Below the pieces are notes generated by a model. It was not told where the DNA came from. It searched no databases and worked only from the letters and a program-made list of their open reading frames with translations. A stretch of 64,000 nucleotides of DNA. It comes from Pachydiplax longipennis (Eukaryota > Arthropoda > Insecta > Odonata > Libellulidae). Where the stretch lies: NCBI GenBank assembly GCA_036926295.1, contig JAVFKF010000015.1, forward strand, positions 44,216,001 to 44,280,000, read 5' to 3'. Made by a program: the position numbers and the translations under genes. This document shows, one piece after another, positions 13,163 through 26,709 of this stretch (within the stretch, counting starts at the first letter, position 1; each line of letters starts with the position of its first letter).

Positions 13163-13197
13163 GAAAGGGACAGTTACAAGAAAAGGGACAGTTAAAA
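13163..13197. repeat. Two-copy 17/18-bp tandem repeat
   Basis: A unit built around 'aaagggacagtta' occurs at 13163-13179 and again immediately after at 13180-13197, with one inserted base and one substitution. It is a local slippage duplication. Confidence 0.8.
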
Positions 13198-13199
13198 GA

Positions 13200-13725
13200 A
13201 AAATTACGGGAAAGTTTGATAAAATCGCACACATAAAATCAAAGATGAATGTATATTAAAATAGATTATAAAATCATTTTAGTATTTAGTGAGGGAAACC
13301 ACACGCTGTTTACCGAAAACCAAAATCAATGGGTGATTGATAGATATTGATTGATAGTGATAAAGATATGAAACATAGATCATCAATATTAAATGAAATT
13401 GCTTATTATGCTACAAGTGGTCGTCGATAGACAATTGACCTAACTCTCCTTTATTTGCAGTAGAAATTCGGATAAGTTGTCAAGCATCTTCTTTCGAAAC
13501 ATTAATTCGATAATAATCAGTCAGACATTTCCCTATAAAAGCGGCACACCATTCTATCTGATAACTCGCTTCAGTTTTAATCATCGTTATTTTTACTAGC
13601 AAAGGTACGCATACGAGTTAACACACATTTATTGCTAGGAAGGATAGTTAAACTAATGAATTTGTATCTCAAGTAATCCTGGATATCAAGTAAACTGGAT
13701 ATTTTTTCCCATGTTCTTAGTTCTT
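13200..13725. other. AT-rich unique sequence, nothing recognised
   Basis: A short GATTGATA-rich stretch near 13335-13355 is the only regularity. No gene signal was seen. Confidence 0.5.
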
Positions 13726-13729
13726 AAGA

Positions 13730-14530
13730 GAGGGTCAAGAAACTGAGGGAGCGCTGAGCTTACAATCGTTGAATTCTGGATTATTCAGGGTGATAGATTT
13801 AAAAGGTGAAAAAGAAGAATGAAAAAAGAAAGGAGAAGACGTGGGGAGAGACGGAAGGGGAAAAGAAAGGAAAGGTCGTAGAGGGGAAGAGGAAATCGCT
13901 TGAGGAGGTGTTTGCTGGTTGGAAAATGCTCGGAGACGGTATCCAAGACGACGGATTTTGAAAGGAAACTGTTTGAAGAGGGAGTTGAAATGGAAGTATC
14001 TTGTGAGCATCGAAGGCTAATTGAGACGATGTCGATCAAACGTATCAATATAAACAGCTCGTTCGAGAAGTAAGATTCCAATTTAATTATCACTATAAAT
14101 GAAACATTAGGAATTCTCGAAGTAATCATAATTAGCTTGATTAACGGTGACACCAATACTTCAAGGAATTAAAACGAAATTAATAAACATGAAGATAAAA
14201 CTGATCGAAAGGTGATGGGTGGAGAGGCAGCATCGGAAAGGGGCATTTCGTGCGAGCTGATCTGATAGAGTGAAGAAGAAAAACACTCGAGTCTGTCTAA
14301 ATAGCAGTTAACGAGGATTCGTCCAGCAAACACGCTGTTATTTGGATAGGGAATGATGACATTAGAGTACCATTTTGATTCCCTTCGCCTCGGTAAATGT
14401 GCTAAGGTTGTGGGGCACGTGCAAAGATCGAGGAGAGGCCAGATTGCATGTCGTCCATTGCAAATGGAGACATGATCCTCATGACGAATCCATCGCAATA
14501 AAAAGTTTACTTCGAGAATGAAAAAAAAAT
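13730..14530. other. Purine-rich island on the plus strand
   Basis: The plus strand is markedly A/G-rich, particularly 13795-13910, where runs of GAAAG and GGAGA dominate. This keeps minus-strand frames open (13735-14010, 13785-14156, 14169-14576). Their translations are S/F/P/L-rich and look like a by-product of base bias. No domain is recognised. Confidence 0.4.
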
Positions 14531-14579
14531 TACTTTTGATTTTTTGAAGAAGTGTAAGTAAAAACTTAGAGAACAATTA

Positions 14580-16870
14580 TTTCTATAATTTTACGGTATA
14601 TATTTTAAACGATATAATGGTCGATATAGAAATCAGATTAATAGAGCGATATGATTGAAGCATAAATTATATCAAATGTGTAAATTAAGAAGTTCATTTA
14701 TATTCGTATAAATATATTCATTGCCCTATCTCCGCTCTTCTTCGCCCTTTTAGGTTTACGAGATAAGTCTACAACATATCATGAGTTAATTACCAAAATC
14801 ACTTAGGTACAAATTTGCTTATTTTGTATTCTTTTCCGGGATACAAAAATTTTTAATCACATTCTGGATTTAAATTCACTTCTCGCTTAACAATTCTATC
14901 AGTATGAATAGTCATAAAAATATGAAATTCGTAATTTACGTGGTCGGAAAATGATCACCACAAATATTTTTGGCAAAATCTGCGTCTCATGTTTTCATTG
15001 CATTCCTCAGTTACGTAGTTGAGAATGAAAAAGGTTCCATAAGATATATACTTTGAAAAAAATAAGCTTTAAATTACCTATAGAGACTTGTTATGAGCAA
15101 GGATACTCTATCGGAGAATGGAAAAGAAAGCAAAGACGTTTTGGATTGTGTCCAATTTCGATTCCGATGATGTCGAAGTATATAATAGGCAGTTCTTTCC
15201 CTAAGATTAAAAAAGTGAAGAGATACAGAAAAATCTTTTGACAATATTTATGGGGACAAAATTAATTGGATCCTGAAAGAAATCGGAGGGAATTAACGGT
15301 AGATAAATGTCACAGTCCAAAGAGACATTATTCATGTAATAAACTCTACGAATAAGCCAATGTAAAGATAGGAGTGAGACAGTGATGTTTCTTTTCACAA
15401 CAGCTCCAGCGTATGCATCAAGAACGTATAAGTAAAGTCAAGGAAACGACGAAAGTACGTGCACACACAACGAGAAACTTCACTATCATATTCTTACTCA
15501 TTTATTTTAAACTACAATGTTATAACATATTAGTGTAGTTGTCTTACTATCGTTATTACACAGTATGTAATACTGATAGCGATTGTGATTAATGAACTAT
15601 CACGCTGATGTATCATAGTATATTCTACCCTACGGACATGTGGTAGTCTGAATGAGCGCATTTAGGCGTGCAATATTCCGTTCACTGAATCGAATTTACA
15701 AAATACGTTTTAAAAAGTATTTGAATGAAATACAGAAAGGTACCGTCTGTTTGTATTTTGAAGAAGATTATTTTAATTTTCTATTCTACAGAGTTAATAT
15801 TCAGTACTACTTTGACTGGGAATTCCACCAAACTATTATAGTTATTTTGCCATTATTAATACCAATCATACAATACTAAGTTTAGGTGATTAAATAAGAT
15901 AAAAATTCGAGGAGGATGATTGTTTGGTAGGAATGTTCGACTTGGAAAACAATTTCGTATCCTATTCATTTGATTTCTCATAGGATATCAACACTGCACT
16001 GACGCAATAATCTGTCGATAATAAAAATCAAATAATAAATACTATTTCTTGCCCTAACTTAATCCAACCTTTGAAATGAATACCCCAAAATTTAAATTTG
16101 ATAACCCAAAACTACATTTTTAAAGTGTTCACCCTCAGTATACACCATACGGGGAGGCCAACAGATAAATCAGGGAGTACGACAGATTAATCAGAGGGTC
16201 AAGCATAGTTAGGAAGATTCAGCGTCTTCTTGACTCTAATTGCTGAACTTTGGAGCTCAAAATTCATTCTTGAGGGGAAAGAACGGCAGCCATACATATA
16301 GTTGGGTTTTATAATGAAATAACATAAGTTATTCTCATACATCTCGATTGTTAAGGTATTTACACGAATAACTTACCATGGACTGCCCACATCCGTAATA
16401 TATGAGGACGTAAACTTTAGAAACTCGGTTTCGTCAAGACAATTGTCGGTAGGAGCGATGAAAATTACGCGAAAGATATTGTACAAGTTATTCCTCACTA
16501 TGAGTGTGCATGTAGTGTGTGAAACCCTGCCGAAAACTTTTATTTGAGAACTAGAATAGGTACAACGAAAGGCAATTCGTTTTGCGGAAATTTGCTATGA
16601 CAAATCGGTTAGCGTTACTCAGATGCTTTGAGACGAAGGATGAGAATCTTTGGAAGAAAGAAGATTTTAAAAATACTAATTTTACTAAATAAATTCGAAG
16701 AGAGTAAGTTAGTAGAGAAAGTAGCCTATATTGTGCGCCCTCCCTTTTACATAGGCTGTTCTGAAATATCAAGTAGGATCAAAGAAATATATTCTAGAGA
16801 TCGGTAATAGAGTTCATGTTTTACTCTATACTTCATACTCTAACTATAAGCGAAAGTAATCTGTTAGAGA
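14580..16870. other. AT-rich unique sequence, nothing recognised
   Basis: Short open frames at 15053-15241, 15207-15398, 15652-15879 and 16551-16772 are unsupported. No repeat ends, tRNA-like boxes or long hairpins were noticed. Confidence 0.5.
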
Positions 16871-16879
16871 AGTCATGAT

Positions 16880-17220
16880 GCATTCACCCCCTGCCGCACA
16901 CCGTAACGCGGCTTGCTGGGTACTTAAGTAGATTTATATTACAGATTTTCGATAGTATTAGTTTAAAGTAACCTAATTGGGTTGGATACACGCGAAAACG
17001 TGATCCAACTGGTAAAGGGAGGCACGGTTTGGCGAAGGAAACTATTGCATTACACGATCACGTACCCATTCATCGCTTCATTGGTGAATTTACTTCATGA
17101 AGCGACAAGCGGGAGCGCTAGTGTTCACTGAGCTAAATGCGCCGCCCTGGGCACGGTGGAGAAAAGGCGAAACTGCGATGACGCATCCTGCTTAACGATT
17201 AATAACCTCTGCGGACGTTT
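16880..17220. other. GC-rich island carrying two hairpins
   Basis: The island contrasts with AT-rich flanks and is CpG-rich by eye. A hairpin with one bulge lies at 16981-17009: arms built on 'gttggat' plus 'cacg', loop CGAAAA. A second, with 9-bp perfect arms and a 15-base loop, lies at 17073-17105. An A-box-like string on the minus strand at about 17122-17150 has no convincing B box. It may be a conserved non-coding element or a decayed structured repeat. Confidence 0.45.
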
Positions 17221-17229
17221 GATTGGGCC

Positions 17230-20185
17230 ATTACTCATTGTCAGAAGATTCACTGTGGAATTTCTCCTTTCGATCTCGATGCACTCGAATCAATCCTCCG
17301 CGGACAAAGAATGGTAATCGTAAGTTGGGAGTTTATGCAGAGTGAGCAAATTTGAGTTTCGGTAACATGCCTCACGAGAGGCAGAGGCGATTCGTAAGAA
17401 TAAAATTGATTATATTTTGGAGGGAAGGACAAAATATGTATAGCGGTGAAATAAAAATAATTACTCCCAAGTTTAACCATGAAAATGAAGAGGAATTGTT
17501 AAGTCATTATTGGTCATGTTGGTGTATGAAATATATTTGTGTATGTATGAAAACGTTCACGATATGGAGTTATTCATGGTGAATTTATATTCAAAATTTG
17601 TCGTTGAGATCCTATAATAAAAGTCAAAACAGATTTTCTGCCATTTAAAAACCATAAATACATTATTTTTCTACGTATATATAAGTTGATAGTAAAATGC
17701 TTCCACCGTCTATCTCGATATTTCCATATTATGTCCAAAAAAACACATTCCTCGGTAGAAAACAAGTAATATAAATATTAAAACTTCTGTTTAAGCAACA
17801 TTCATAATTACTGTAAATTTTTTCTTCCACATCCACTTACTAAGCTTGGCAATAGTAAATATTCCATTAATATTTATTGCTAAATAATAGTTGCCATCGA
17901 TATTAATGAAGTAAATAATTCATCCTTATCCCTGAGAAAAGTTAGAAATCTTCTTCTAATCAAAATGGACGAGTGCAATGTCCAAAAAATATTTTTATTC
18001 TTTCACTTGTTCCTGCATCCATTCACTTATTTTATACTACCATTGACATACATAAGAAAATTTTTACAGAGAGATTCCCTTCTTTTGAAAGAGTATGCGC
18101 CAAAAATTTACCCCACAGAACACGGGTTTGAAAAAAGTTTTGGGGAACACCGAAGGAATACAATTTAGGGTTGCCGTATAGTTGCTAGATAATGTGCGGG
18201 TGAACGTACATGAAACGAATGAGTCCCACTTGCGGAAATAAGAGACCTTCAGCCCTAACAGAATTTTCAGAAATTCGAATTCTAGACCATTTTTATAATG
18301 AAGACTATACCGGCTTCGTAACATGTGCCTTCATTTCGTTACGTCAATAAAAACCTATCTTGCGTAAAATGTAAGTATTGGGGAAACAAGGAACTTGAAT
18401 TCAGGTAATAGTACCTCTCAACCACTTCCCTCGTACTTTTACTCCTGTCCACTGTTATCTCGGAAGTGAACTCGGCTTCCAATGGGAGTGCGCACGCGAA
18501 ACACGGGTGCAGTGGAGCAACAGGCGTCCCATCAAGCGGGGATCGAAAAGTGGGCCGGAGTCAATGTGCATGGCAAATGACGGCGATGGATTCGCCTCTC
18601 GTGAAGACCACAAGGAAAAAGCGGTGGGATATAACCTGATGAATTTAACGAACCGACTTATGGATGTCACCTGCTATCGCAACCCGACCCATAAAGTAAT
18701 TGAGTTTGAGCTCAGCGGAACATAAATAAAAAGAAACTTTGCCCGAGGTACGCGACTGAATTATTATCGTTACTGCTTGACCTATTATTCATCGAGGATT
18801 AGTACGGCTGTGCCTTCCTCATTACTTATCCTTGAATTGATGACGTGGGAATAGGATGATACAATTTAGATAACTCGATATGATAGATCTGAAATATAAT
18901 CTTCACTCTGTGGAATTCCATGTTACGAAAAATGAATGTTAAAAAATTTTATGTTGTTTAGAATCGAACGACTGGCAACGACTTCTATGTGGTAATCATC
19001 AGGTAAAATACAGAACAAACAGAAAATATATACATACGAGTTTAAGAAGGAGGCATTGTAATATTTGTAGGAGCGCAAAGAGCGGGGATAGAGCCAACCA
19101 TTAATAGAATAGGAGGAAGTAGAGAAGAGTAAGATGGTGAGTGTTTTTTAGGTTAAAAATTTTATGCTGGTACATCAATAACTGTTCTAAATATCTAATT
19201 TAAAGCCTTATTGTGGAGTAAATGAGCTGAAAATTTTAGAGAATAATTATCTTTGAAAAATGTGACTCGATGTTTGCATGGGTGATATTATTTCAAAAAT
19301 CCATGGCATTCTTCGATCCTTGTACTACTTAAATGTCTCTTCGTTTGATAGGAGATATATTAGAGATGGTAATGTAACCCAATAGAACGCAATCTATTTC
19401 TGTAAGCTTCACTGTTATTGTAATATCAGATACCGAAGATTTTTACCACTTTTCGTCTATTATAAAAATGTGGTGATGTTTTCATTTATCATAAAGAAAT
19501 GAGAAATAACCAGCAAAATCACAACTGAACTAAGAACTACTTCAACACGACTATATAGTAGTTAGTATCGTGTTATCCTCTTTGTTTCGGCATTTATTTT
19601 TAAATTAATAGGAATAAATTCTCCGTGTTTCAGTACCATTCATCAGTAAAATGAATGTTCGTGAAATTTTAAATTACACCAATTGGAAAAACAAATTATT
19701 TCCATCTTAGTGGGACTAAGCTGTCGAGATGTGTAAGGTGTTAGGTTTAATGAGATGGAAAGTGGAAACTGATAGAGACATACTGTTATATATCTTGTTA
19801 TCATAGTTCCAAAGTTAGCGATTTTTCCGCCAGATCTAGCGACTTTTTCATCTTATCGATAATTTTCACTCTTCATAGAGTATGTTATTACACGTTGGCA
19901 CTTCTCTACGTGTTCTTAAAATAATTTTATTATTTATAATTTTAATATTCATTAACTTAAATACTAAAAGAGCAATATATTAATTTATAAGAAACTTGAT
20001 ATACAAATAATCTGTGTAAATTTGCGTCAACTGCCATGTTATCAATATCCGTAAATTTAAAACATTAACTATTTTTAGCGATAGATTTATGAGTTTAGCG
20101 AAATTTGAGGTACTTTTCAGGGTGCATCCAACGATATTTTTTCAAATAAAATTGGCACATCTGCCTGATACAGTATAGTACCAGA
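17230..20185. other. Unique sequence, nothing firmly recognised
   Basis: Short open frames (17352-17582, 17965-18168 and 18507-18725 plus; 18064-18324 minus) do not resemble known proteins. The part 18450-18730 is locally richer in G+C. No mobile-element ends were found. Confidence 0.45.
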
Positions 20186-20190
20186 CTTCA

Positions 20191-20432
20191 TGTATTACTT
20201 CGTTTGTTAAGTGTTGCTGTTACGCACGAAAAGCGGCGTTCCTACCTCGAGGTAAATTGGGGTCATTATTTCTATGGTCCGTTTAATATGAATCTTTTCA
20301 AAGGAATTTAAGGAAGCAAGATATCCATAGAAGGAAATCCTTCTTTTGAATCATTAGGATTCCTATAGACGTGTGTCGTTCAAACATTCCGACTCAGTCT
20401 ACTATCAAACGAAGTCATACTTCGTTTGTTAA
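20191..20432. repeat. Compound repeat: direct and inverted copies of one motif
   Basis: The 15-base motif 'tacttcgtttgttaa' occurs exactly at 20196-20210 and 20418-20432. Its inverted core 'caaacgaagt' at 20406-20415 forms a perfect 10-bp stem with the second copy across a 3-base loop. The left copy and the inverted copy together form imperfect terminal inverted repeats around about 200 bp. The unit could be a small non-autonomous DNA element or a Helitron-like 3' end. No transposase is present and the exact boundaries are unknown. Confidence 0.6.
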
Positions 20433-20439
20433 TTCTGGT

Positions 20440-22735
20440 GCGTTTCCAAGTTCTCAATAAGAAGCTAATTCCTATGAGAAATGTGTCTCTTAGAAAAGCA
20501 ATGACTTAATTAGCATGGCACATGTATTCGAATTAACGCCCTTAAGTCGAAAGTCGATGCAGAAGCGACTCCCGAGGTAATTTATTCCTTCCACATGCTT
20601 CTCGGTTCACTTGCAATCCATATGAAGCCCGTACGATGTAGTTCAAGCGTAAAACGAATTTATAAGACGAACCAGCTTAAGGCGGCTTAAGAACCCACCC
20701 TATTACACTCTTAAAAAGCAGTAATTGGAACATTCTCCCTCTATAATGAAGGTTTTGGAGTGAAAAGGTAGATATTAGTACAGATCACGTAAATTTATAG
20801 TAGAGAATTAATTAGAGATGACGTGAAAAACAAAAGATGTAAAAAACCAGATGATTCTGAGGTACCGACTGTAGAAAGCGTTCGTAGATTCACCTTTATT
20901 CATCAGATATTTGTCTATATTATTTTTCACAATCTATATATTATCATACCTTTATGGAAGTATTGATTAAATATATATGTACTAGTGCCTCCCTAAATAT
21001 CCTAAATTACCCTGGTAGGAGGAAAAAACGTCATATTTAATCACATTTACAGTTTACAGTTAATAACAATCACAGAAGTTTCTGAGAGTTATCAAAATTT
21101 GTAGAAAGGAGGAAATAAAATAATTCTCTGTTCCACAGTAAAATTCTTTCTTCAGAAGGGTCTCTCTTCATTCAGTATGAAGTTTTATTTCTTCAGTGGA
21201 TTTCGTCAAGTCATCTTCATTTCTTTATATGGCTTGATAAAATCTTCATTTCTAAAAATTACTAGAGTCGAAACGGGATAGATAAGAAGAAATTTTCTGT
21301 GAAAACTATAAAAAAGTATTTTATTTCTTTCTCTATGACGTTCCATCAAGTAAGACTTGACCTAATCAATTATGTTGAAATTAATCATTAATAATTTACA
21401 ATAATTATAATATGTACACTTCAGCATTGCATTAATAATCGCGATTTTCTAAAAAATTGAACAATTTATTCCATATCCTTCATCCAGAAGGGCTCCAAGA
21501 AAAATGAAAAAACTCATTAAAGTTAGAAATTTTTACTCTACAGAATAGAATTCGAGGTTTTTCTTAAACGCAACGAAATGAGGAAAGTATCTGTGTCGTT
21601 ATTTTTGCCGGTTTCCTCTGTCACAATGAGACAAGTTCATTAGAGAAACTTTATCCTAAATCCTTTATGTCACCGACAATGCAGAAACTTCTGTTACGAA
21701 AACACTCCCTGGGTTCTGATTCGAAACTCTCGCCTCAGTAATAGGAAAGAAGCAAAGTGCCTCTCCCCTTCCTTTCTTTTGGTTTAGCGCACGATTCTAC
21801 GGTTTGGCTTGAATATCGCCACAGAAATCTTTTCCTATTCTTCAGATTTCCTCGTTCCGAATCAGCATAAATTTTAATGATCTCTTCTTAAAGTCCCAAA
21901 GCAAGAAATTCTACGTTTCAGCACTTATTTTTTTAAAAATAGTACATTACTAGAATAAATTTAGATTGTATTTCAGTTTTTATGCTTGTGCTTAACTGCA
22001 TGAACATAACTGTGATTATAACCTTATGAACAAGAAGCGTTACTTCTCCGCAAAGTTTATGCTTCAAGAGGTATTCAATCAGTAGCACTTTAGCTATCAG
22101 TTAATAATCATATTTTATCTATCTGATATGACAATATACAAGTGATTTTTCGGTAAAACTGCTCCATAGTGAACGAAAAGGAAGGAGATTAGACATCCTG
22201 AAACAAGTTGAAATTAAAGTTTTTAAGTACTTCACCAAGGAATTCCTTTTCCCTAACCTTTCATCTCTCATTTCCTCCATTCTTTTCCATTGATGAGTTC
22301 AGTTTTCCTACCATCATCCCCTTTTTGCCAGATGATGTCGATTTATCGTCGAAACTAGTTGCTATTCTCGAAAAATACATTCTGTGGAAGTTACGAAGTG
22401 TTTTATTTCATTTACTATCTATTATCTATTTACCGATTATTAGTGGCCAAGAGAGCTTTCGTATTTTTATTTGATAAGACAGCCCTTGTAATGGATAACG
22501 GTTTAAAAATGTTCTCGAGGCAATAATTTTACTCCACCTTAAATAATTTTGCCCTTTCCTTCAAACACACAGCTTATTAGAACATACGATCTTTTTAATA
22601 TCGCGTAGTCCTTTATTAAATCGCAACAGGACGCAGCACACCCTACCAGCAACATATGAACATGTTTCATGTCGCTTCTGTCCTTTTGGTCACTGCAGAC
22701 ACTCAGCAGCGAGAACCATCGGAAGTTTGTTACGT
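20440..22735. other. AT-rich unique sequence, nothing recognised
   Basis: Open frames at 22208-22474 (plus) and 22539-22739 (minus) are short and unrecognised. No repeat or tRNA-like signal was seen. Confidence 0.5.
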
Positions 22736-22739
22736 TCAT

Positions 22740-23290
22740 GTTGTCCGTGCTTATTTCCTCGGGGTGGTCTCCGCCCTTAATATAAAATGAAGATGGATAC
22801 TACCGGAGGCACTAAACTATTTCTAGAGCGCACTCGTCTAGTCACGGACTCCCGAAAGAGGACACCCACCGTGAGGCACCTTCAGCAAATGATATAAGAG
22901 AGATTTGACCTTTGCGAAACGAAAGGTTTGCAGCACAGCGAGAGGACGCTGCGAGAGACGTAACAATCACCGAGGGAAGCCTCTTGCAATGCGCCTTAAG
23001 AGAGACACAGTGATTAAAGTAACAAGTTGAGGAATGGCCGCTTAGCGTGAGTACGCTCGTATGCTAACTCTCCGAACGGCGCACTAGTTCGTTGGACCTG
23101 AAATCCCTCCTAAGGATTTATCTTTAGAAACTTTTCCGCGGTTAAAAATTGTAAGTGCGCGACCCCGTTACGTCAGGCTCTGAAGATGGCAAGTCGGAGA
23201 TGGAATTAAAAGTGATTCTGACGCCAAACTAAATGCATTGTTACAACCGCCACTACCACCCGTGTATGACAACTCGTTGCCGTTAATGAA
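22740..23290. other. GC-rich island, candidate conserved non-coding element
   Basis: This stretch of about 550 bases is richer in G+C and CpG than its surroundings and has no long open frame. Small inverted motifs occur, such as an 'agcgt'/'acgct' stem around 23044-23057. Possible roles are a regulatory element, a non-coding exon or an old repeat. Nothing in the sequence decides among these. Confidence 0.35.
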
Positions 23291-23585
23291 ACATAAAGGA
23301 ATACCTGCAAATGTAATCTTTGGTGAGCCCCTTTAATATTATGTAGCGTATCAGCTTTTTATCCCTCTTATTGCCCTCTTCGATACAAGTGCATAAATTC
23401 AAGACCTAATAATTCTATTAGGAGTTCATTTATATCATAATAGCAATGGCAAATGTGATTGAGTTTCATATGCAGTTTTTAGTCCTCTTATCTCTTGTTT
23501 CTTGTTTGAGGTACCAAAGTTTTCATTATGTACAAATTTTTCTACCTATATTACGATATTTCCCTATTTTGTTTAGTTTTAGAGG

Positions 23586-23600
23586 TATATATATATATAT
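23586..23600. repeat. TA dinucleotide microsatellite
   Basis: There are fifteen bases of alternating T and A, flanked by 'gagg' and 'cctc'-like bases that make a short palindrome. It is a simple sequence repeat. Confidence 0.9.
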
Positions 23601-23847
23601 TCCTCTAATTAACTCTCTCCTGAAATTTTCTATTCTATTCCGTTAAATAAACAGGAGTTATAATGAATAAATCATAGCTGTTAAAAAGTGTACGTACTAC
23701 ACCAATGGTAGTAAAATGTCCGAGTGAAGTGACCTGCGTCACCAAAAAGTATTGAACTGTATTTTTCGAAACGTGAGGAAAGTTACCTTTAGAATCTTCG
23801 GTGAACACTATTGACTATTAATCCCTTAAAGAAAGATAAAATTTCCA

Positions 23848-23975
23848 CCGGGTAGCCAAGAGAGAAATGTGTTAGAATTTGGTGAAAACGGTACCAGACT
23901 AGATTTTCTGTGAGGGTTCACATACGAAATGACTTCTGCTATCGAAACGTTTTAAAAATTTCTTCTACTTCTAAT
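23848..23975 (+). mobile_element. tRNA-derived SINE, family A, copy 4 (degenerate)
   Basis: The head is decayed, with a 'ggtagccaagagag' A-box region and no clean B box. The body 'acatacgaaatgacttc' followed by 'gctatcgaaac' matches the other copies at the right distance, and a TTCTACTTCTAA-like tail follows. It is an old copy. Confidence 0.68.
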
Positions 23976-23979
23976 AAGA

Positions 23980-26125
23980 TATATGCAATGTAGGAGATGA
24001 AATATATTTAGTAGCAATTGCCTTAATTGAATAGCAGGTCGATTAAGTAATCAATTTTTTCGTTTAATTCTATAGCAGAAAATTCTATAGCTGAAATCTA
24101 TTTCTTGATACGTTTATTTTCGAGCTTATTAGTATATTTAGTAATTTATAGAAGTTGTAGTATGAAAAATAATTTATGTACATTTCTACGAAAATCGCTT
24201 GTTAAAACCCTCAGTATAGCTCCAATATATCCGAGATTACATAAAATTCGGAAAAATAAATTGCCAACCGTTTCTCATTCAGATAATTTTGATTATTCAC
24301 TCAAACTACAAATTTTCTTTCATTTTTCATAAAAAATTTTTCTCAGAAATATTTCTTACATTTTTCTTCCTATAAAAATATAAAGAGGTTTGATATTTCT
24401 CGGAGAAGCTTTATTTGAATGCTCAAACCTAATTGGCAATTCAATTAAGTCTAACAGATCGTAATGTGATTTAATACTCTTCCCAAATATCGGAAAAGCC
24501 TCTCTCATACGTACTCAGGCTGATTGTGATCCGATGGGTTCCAAAGGGAATGCTTTAATTAGCTAGCCAAAGCGTTTATAGCGTGGGAGTTGGCGTAGGC
24601 GATTAGTATAGGAGGAACAGGTGGGGGAGGGGATGCTAGTGATAATGAAGGAAACATCCACGGAATTGGAAACAGATATGATTGTATTGTCTGCGATTTC
24701 TATGGCTTTATCTTCGCTTTGAAATTTATACTAACAAACGCCATTCATTTCAATTCCTATGGCCGCATTATTTTAACAATATAAAAGACTAATAATAGCA
24801 TCAATTCCAAGTTGAATGCCCTTGGATGCTCTGAGACCTCTGACAGGATGTAACGTGGGCTCCCTAGTTATGATCTTTTGATAGAATGAAAGCCCACAAC
24901 TCATCAGATGATAATCTTAACTATATAACCTTGATGCATTAAAAGTTAGTAAAATGTGTTGGAAATATTTAATGTCATGCAAAATTTCGTACTTGTAAAT
25001 TGCAGTAGCACTAAAAAGTGTAAAGTTCAAACTGCTCAGTTTCAAACCGATTGCAATTAAGTATCTAATTCTATTATATGCCCTTACTTTTATATGTTAG
25101 ATGACTTAAATCTTTACATTAATATCTCCAGTTATTCATGTAATTTATTCTTCCTGGAGAGTATGATTCTCGAATATTTTCATTCAGAATTAACGATTGA
25201 TGTCCGTATTATAAATGTAAAGGCCATTAAAATACTACTTTAACTGATATCTGTCAAATAGCGAATTCAGAAGGACATTCACCACCAGCTTAATGTTCAA
25301 AGGCTGTTCGATATTTTGGTTTGTAGCTTGAGAAAATGAAAAAACGACAGGATATGACGACTTCGTATAAATGGTGCAAATGTTTCTTTTGCCCTTTAAG
25401 TCCTTTTATTTTCCTTCCATATTTTCGATTAAGAGCATTAAGATTTCCATGTATTCTTTCTTATACGGCTCATAATGCTAATGGTTTAATTAGTTCTTAA
25501 GGTATGACTATTAAAAGAGTTTGCAGATTAGAGATAATTCCTTACCTTTAGCATTCAACTATTAAAAATTTATGGATTAAAACTCTTCAATATAAGTATA
25601 TTCAGTAAAGTTAGACTGAAATATCCATATATTCTATCTACTATCCTTTTGTCATCCATCATATTTTATATCAATTTTATATGTATGACCTACCGAATAT
25701 TTTTCCCGTAAAAAAGATTTTAGGGGTCTTTATTGAGGCGAGGTTGAGATAGAAAATTCTCTTAATCCATCCAACCTGTCGTCAAAAATAAAAACATAAA
25801 TAATTCAGAAGTAAATACCAGTAAAGAGGAAGACTTTGGAAGCATGTAAAAAACCTAAGGATTTATCTCACGTGAGAGATCTAAAGCAGGAGAATACTAA
25901 CAAAGAAAGGCATTAAAAACCTACACAAACCTACTAATAGTACAGTGCAGCTATATATACATAAAGATACAAGCTAAAATATGTAAAGCGAAGCTGTGTA
26001 TTTAATACATTGTATGTGGTGGAAATAAATTTAAATCAGAATAATAGCATTTGAACAAAATTCCCTCCATGTCTTTGTTTCAATCCAATGTCCGTATCGC
26101 ATGGAAGCCATGCTTGCTCACCTTT
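23980..26125. other. AT-rich unique sequence, nothing recognised
   Basis: One short open frame (24105-24332 plus) is unsupported. The part 24500-24650 is locally GC-richer and contains homeodomain-like TAATTA cores, which are too common to be evidence of regulation. Confidence 0.45.
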
Positions 26126-26129
26126 CTGC

Positions 26130-26350
26130 TTCTGGATCACGGAGCACGTGTGAATCACGTTGAATTCTCTTTGTGCCCATTTCTTTCATCTGATTGTAAC
26201 TCAAACGAAATCGGTGGATAAACATTCTCACTGGTCTTTGAGATCTCTGTATCTGTTCCATCTCCCTCACTTTAATCTCTCTCTTCTGCTATCGCCAACG
26301 TTTCCCTTTATCCTTTTAACTGGCAGCTTTTCTCTCCTCTTTTAGGACTA
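26130..26350. other. Pyrimidine-rich island
   Basis: The plus strand is T/C-rich with repeated CTCT and TTTC runs, leaving a frame open at 26160-26345. Composition explains the frame and no protein family is recognised. Confidence 0.4.
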
Positions 26351-26709
26351 CCGATTCAACCGTCACTGATTTCCGTTTGTGCCAAATCAGTGTATTTGTT
26401 TTTCTCACAAAGACTATGGGAAATCAGATGTGTGGCGTAATTATAACGCTACAGAAGCTCCTAATGGTGCCTATATTGAATTTACGTAAAGGTATTTTTC
26501 ATGATGATTTGTAGTATTTTCTAGAAATGTGTCGCCTTTAGATAATATTAGTTTTCTTGATCAATGAATCTGGGTAATGTTCTTATCGACTGTTTTCTGT
26601 TATCTAGCAATGATAATACATACAATACAAGTACCAGGGCTCACAAGGAGTCATCAAAAGCGTATTTTTACAGAAAGAAAATACATTGGAACTCGACTGT
26701 TAATGAATA

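Noticed and set aside
17122..17150. A-box-like sequence on the minus strand
   Set aside because: No convincing B box or family body follows. The surrounding GC-rich island can yield such a match by chance.
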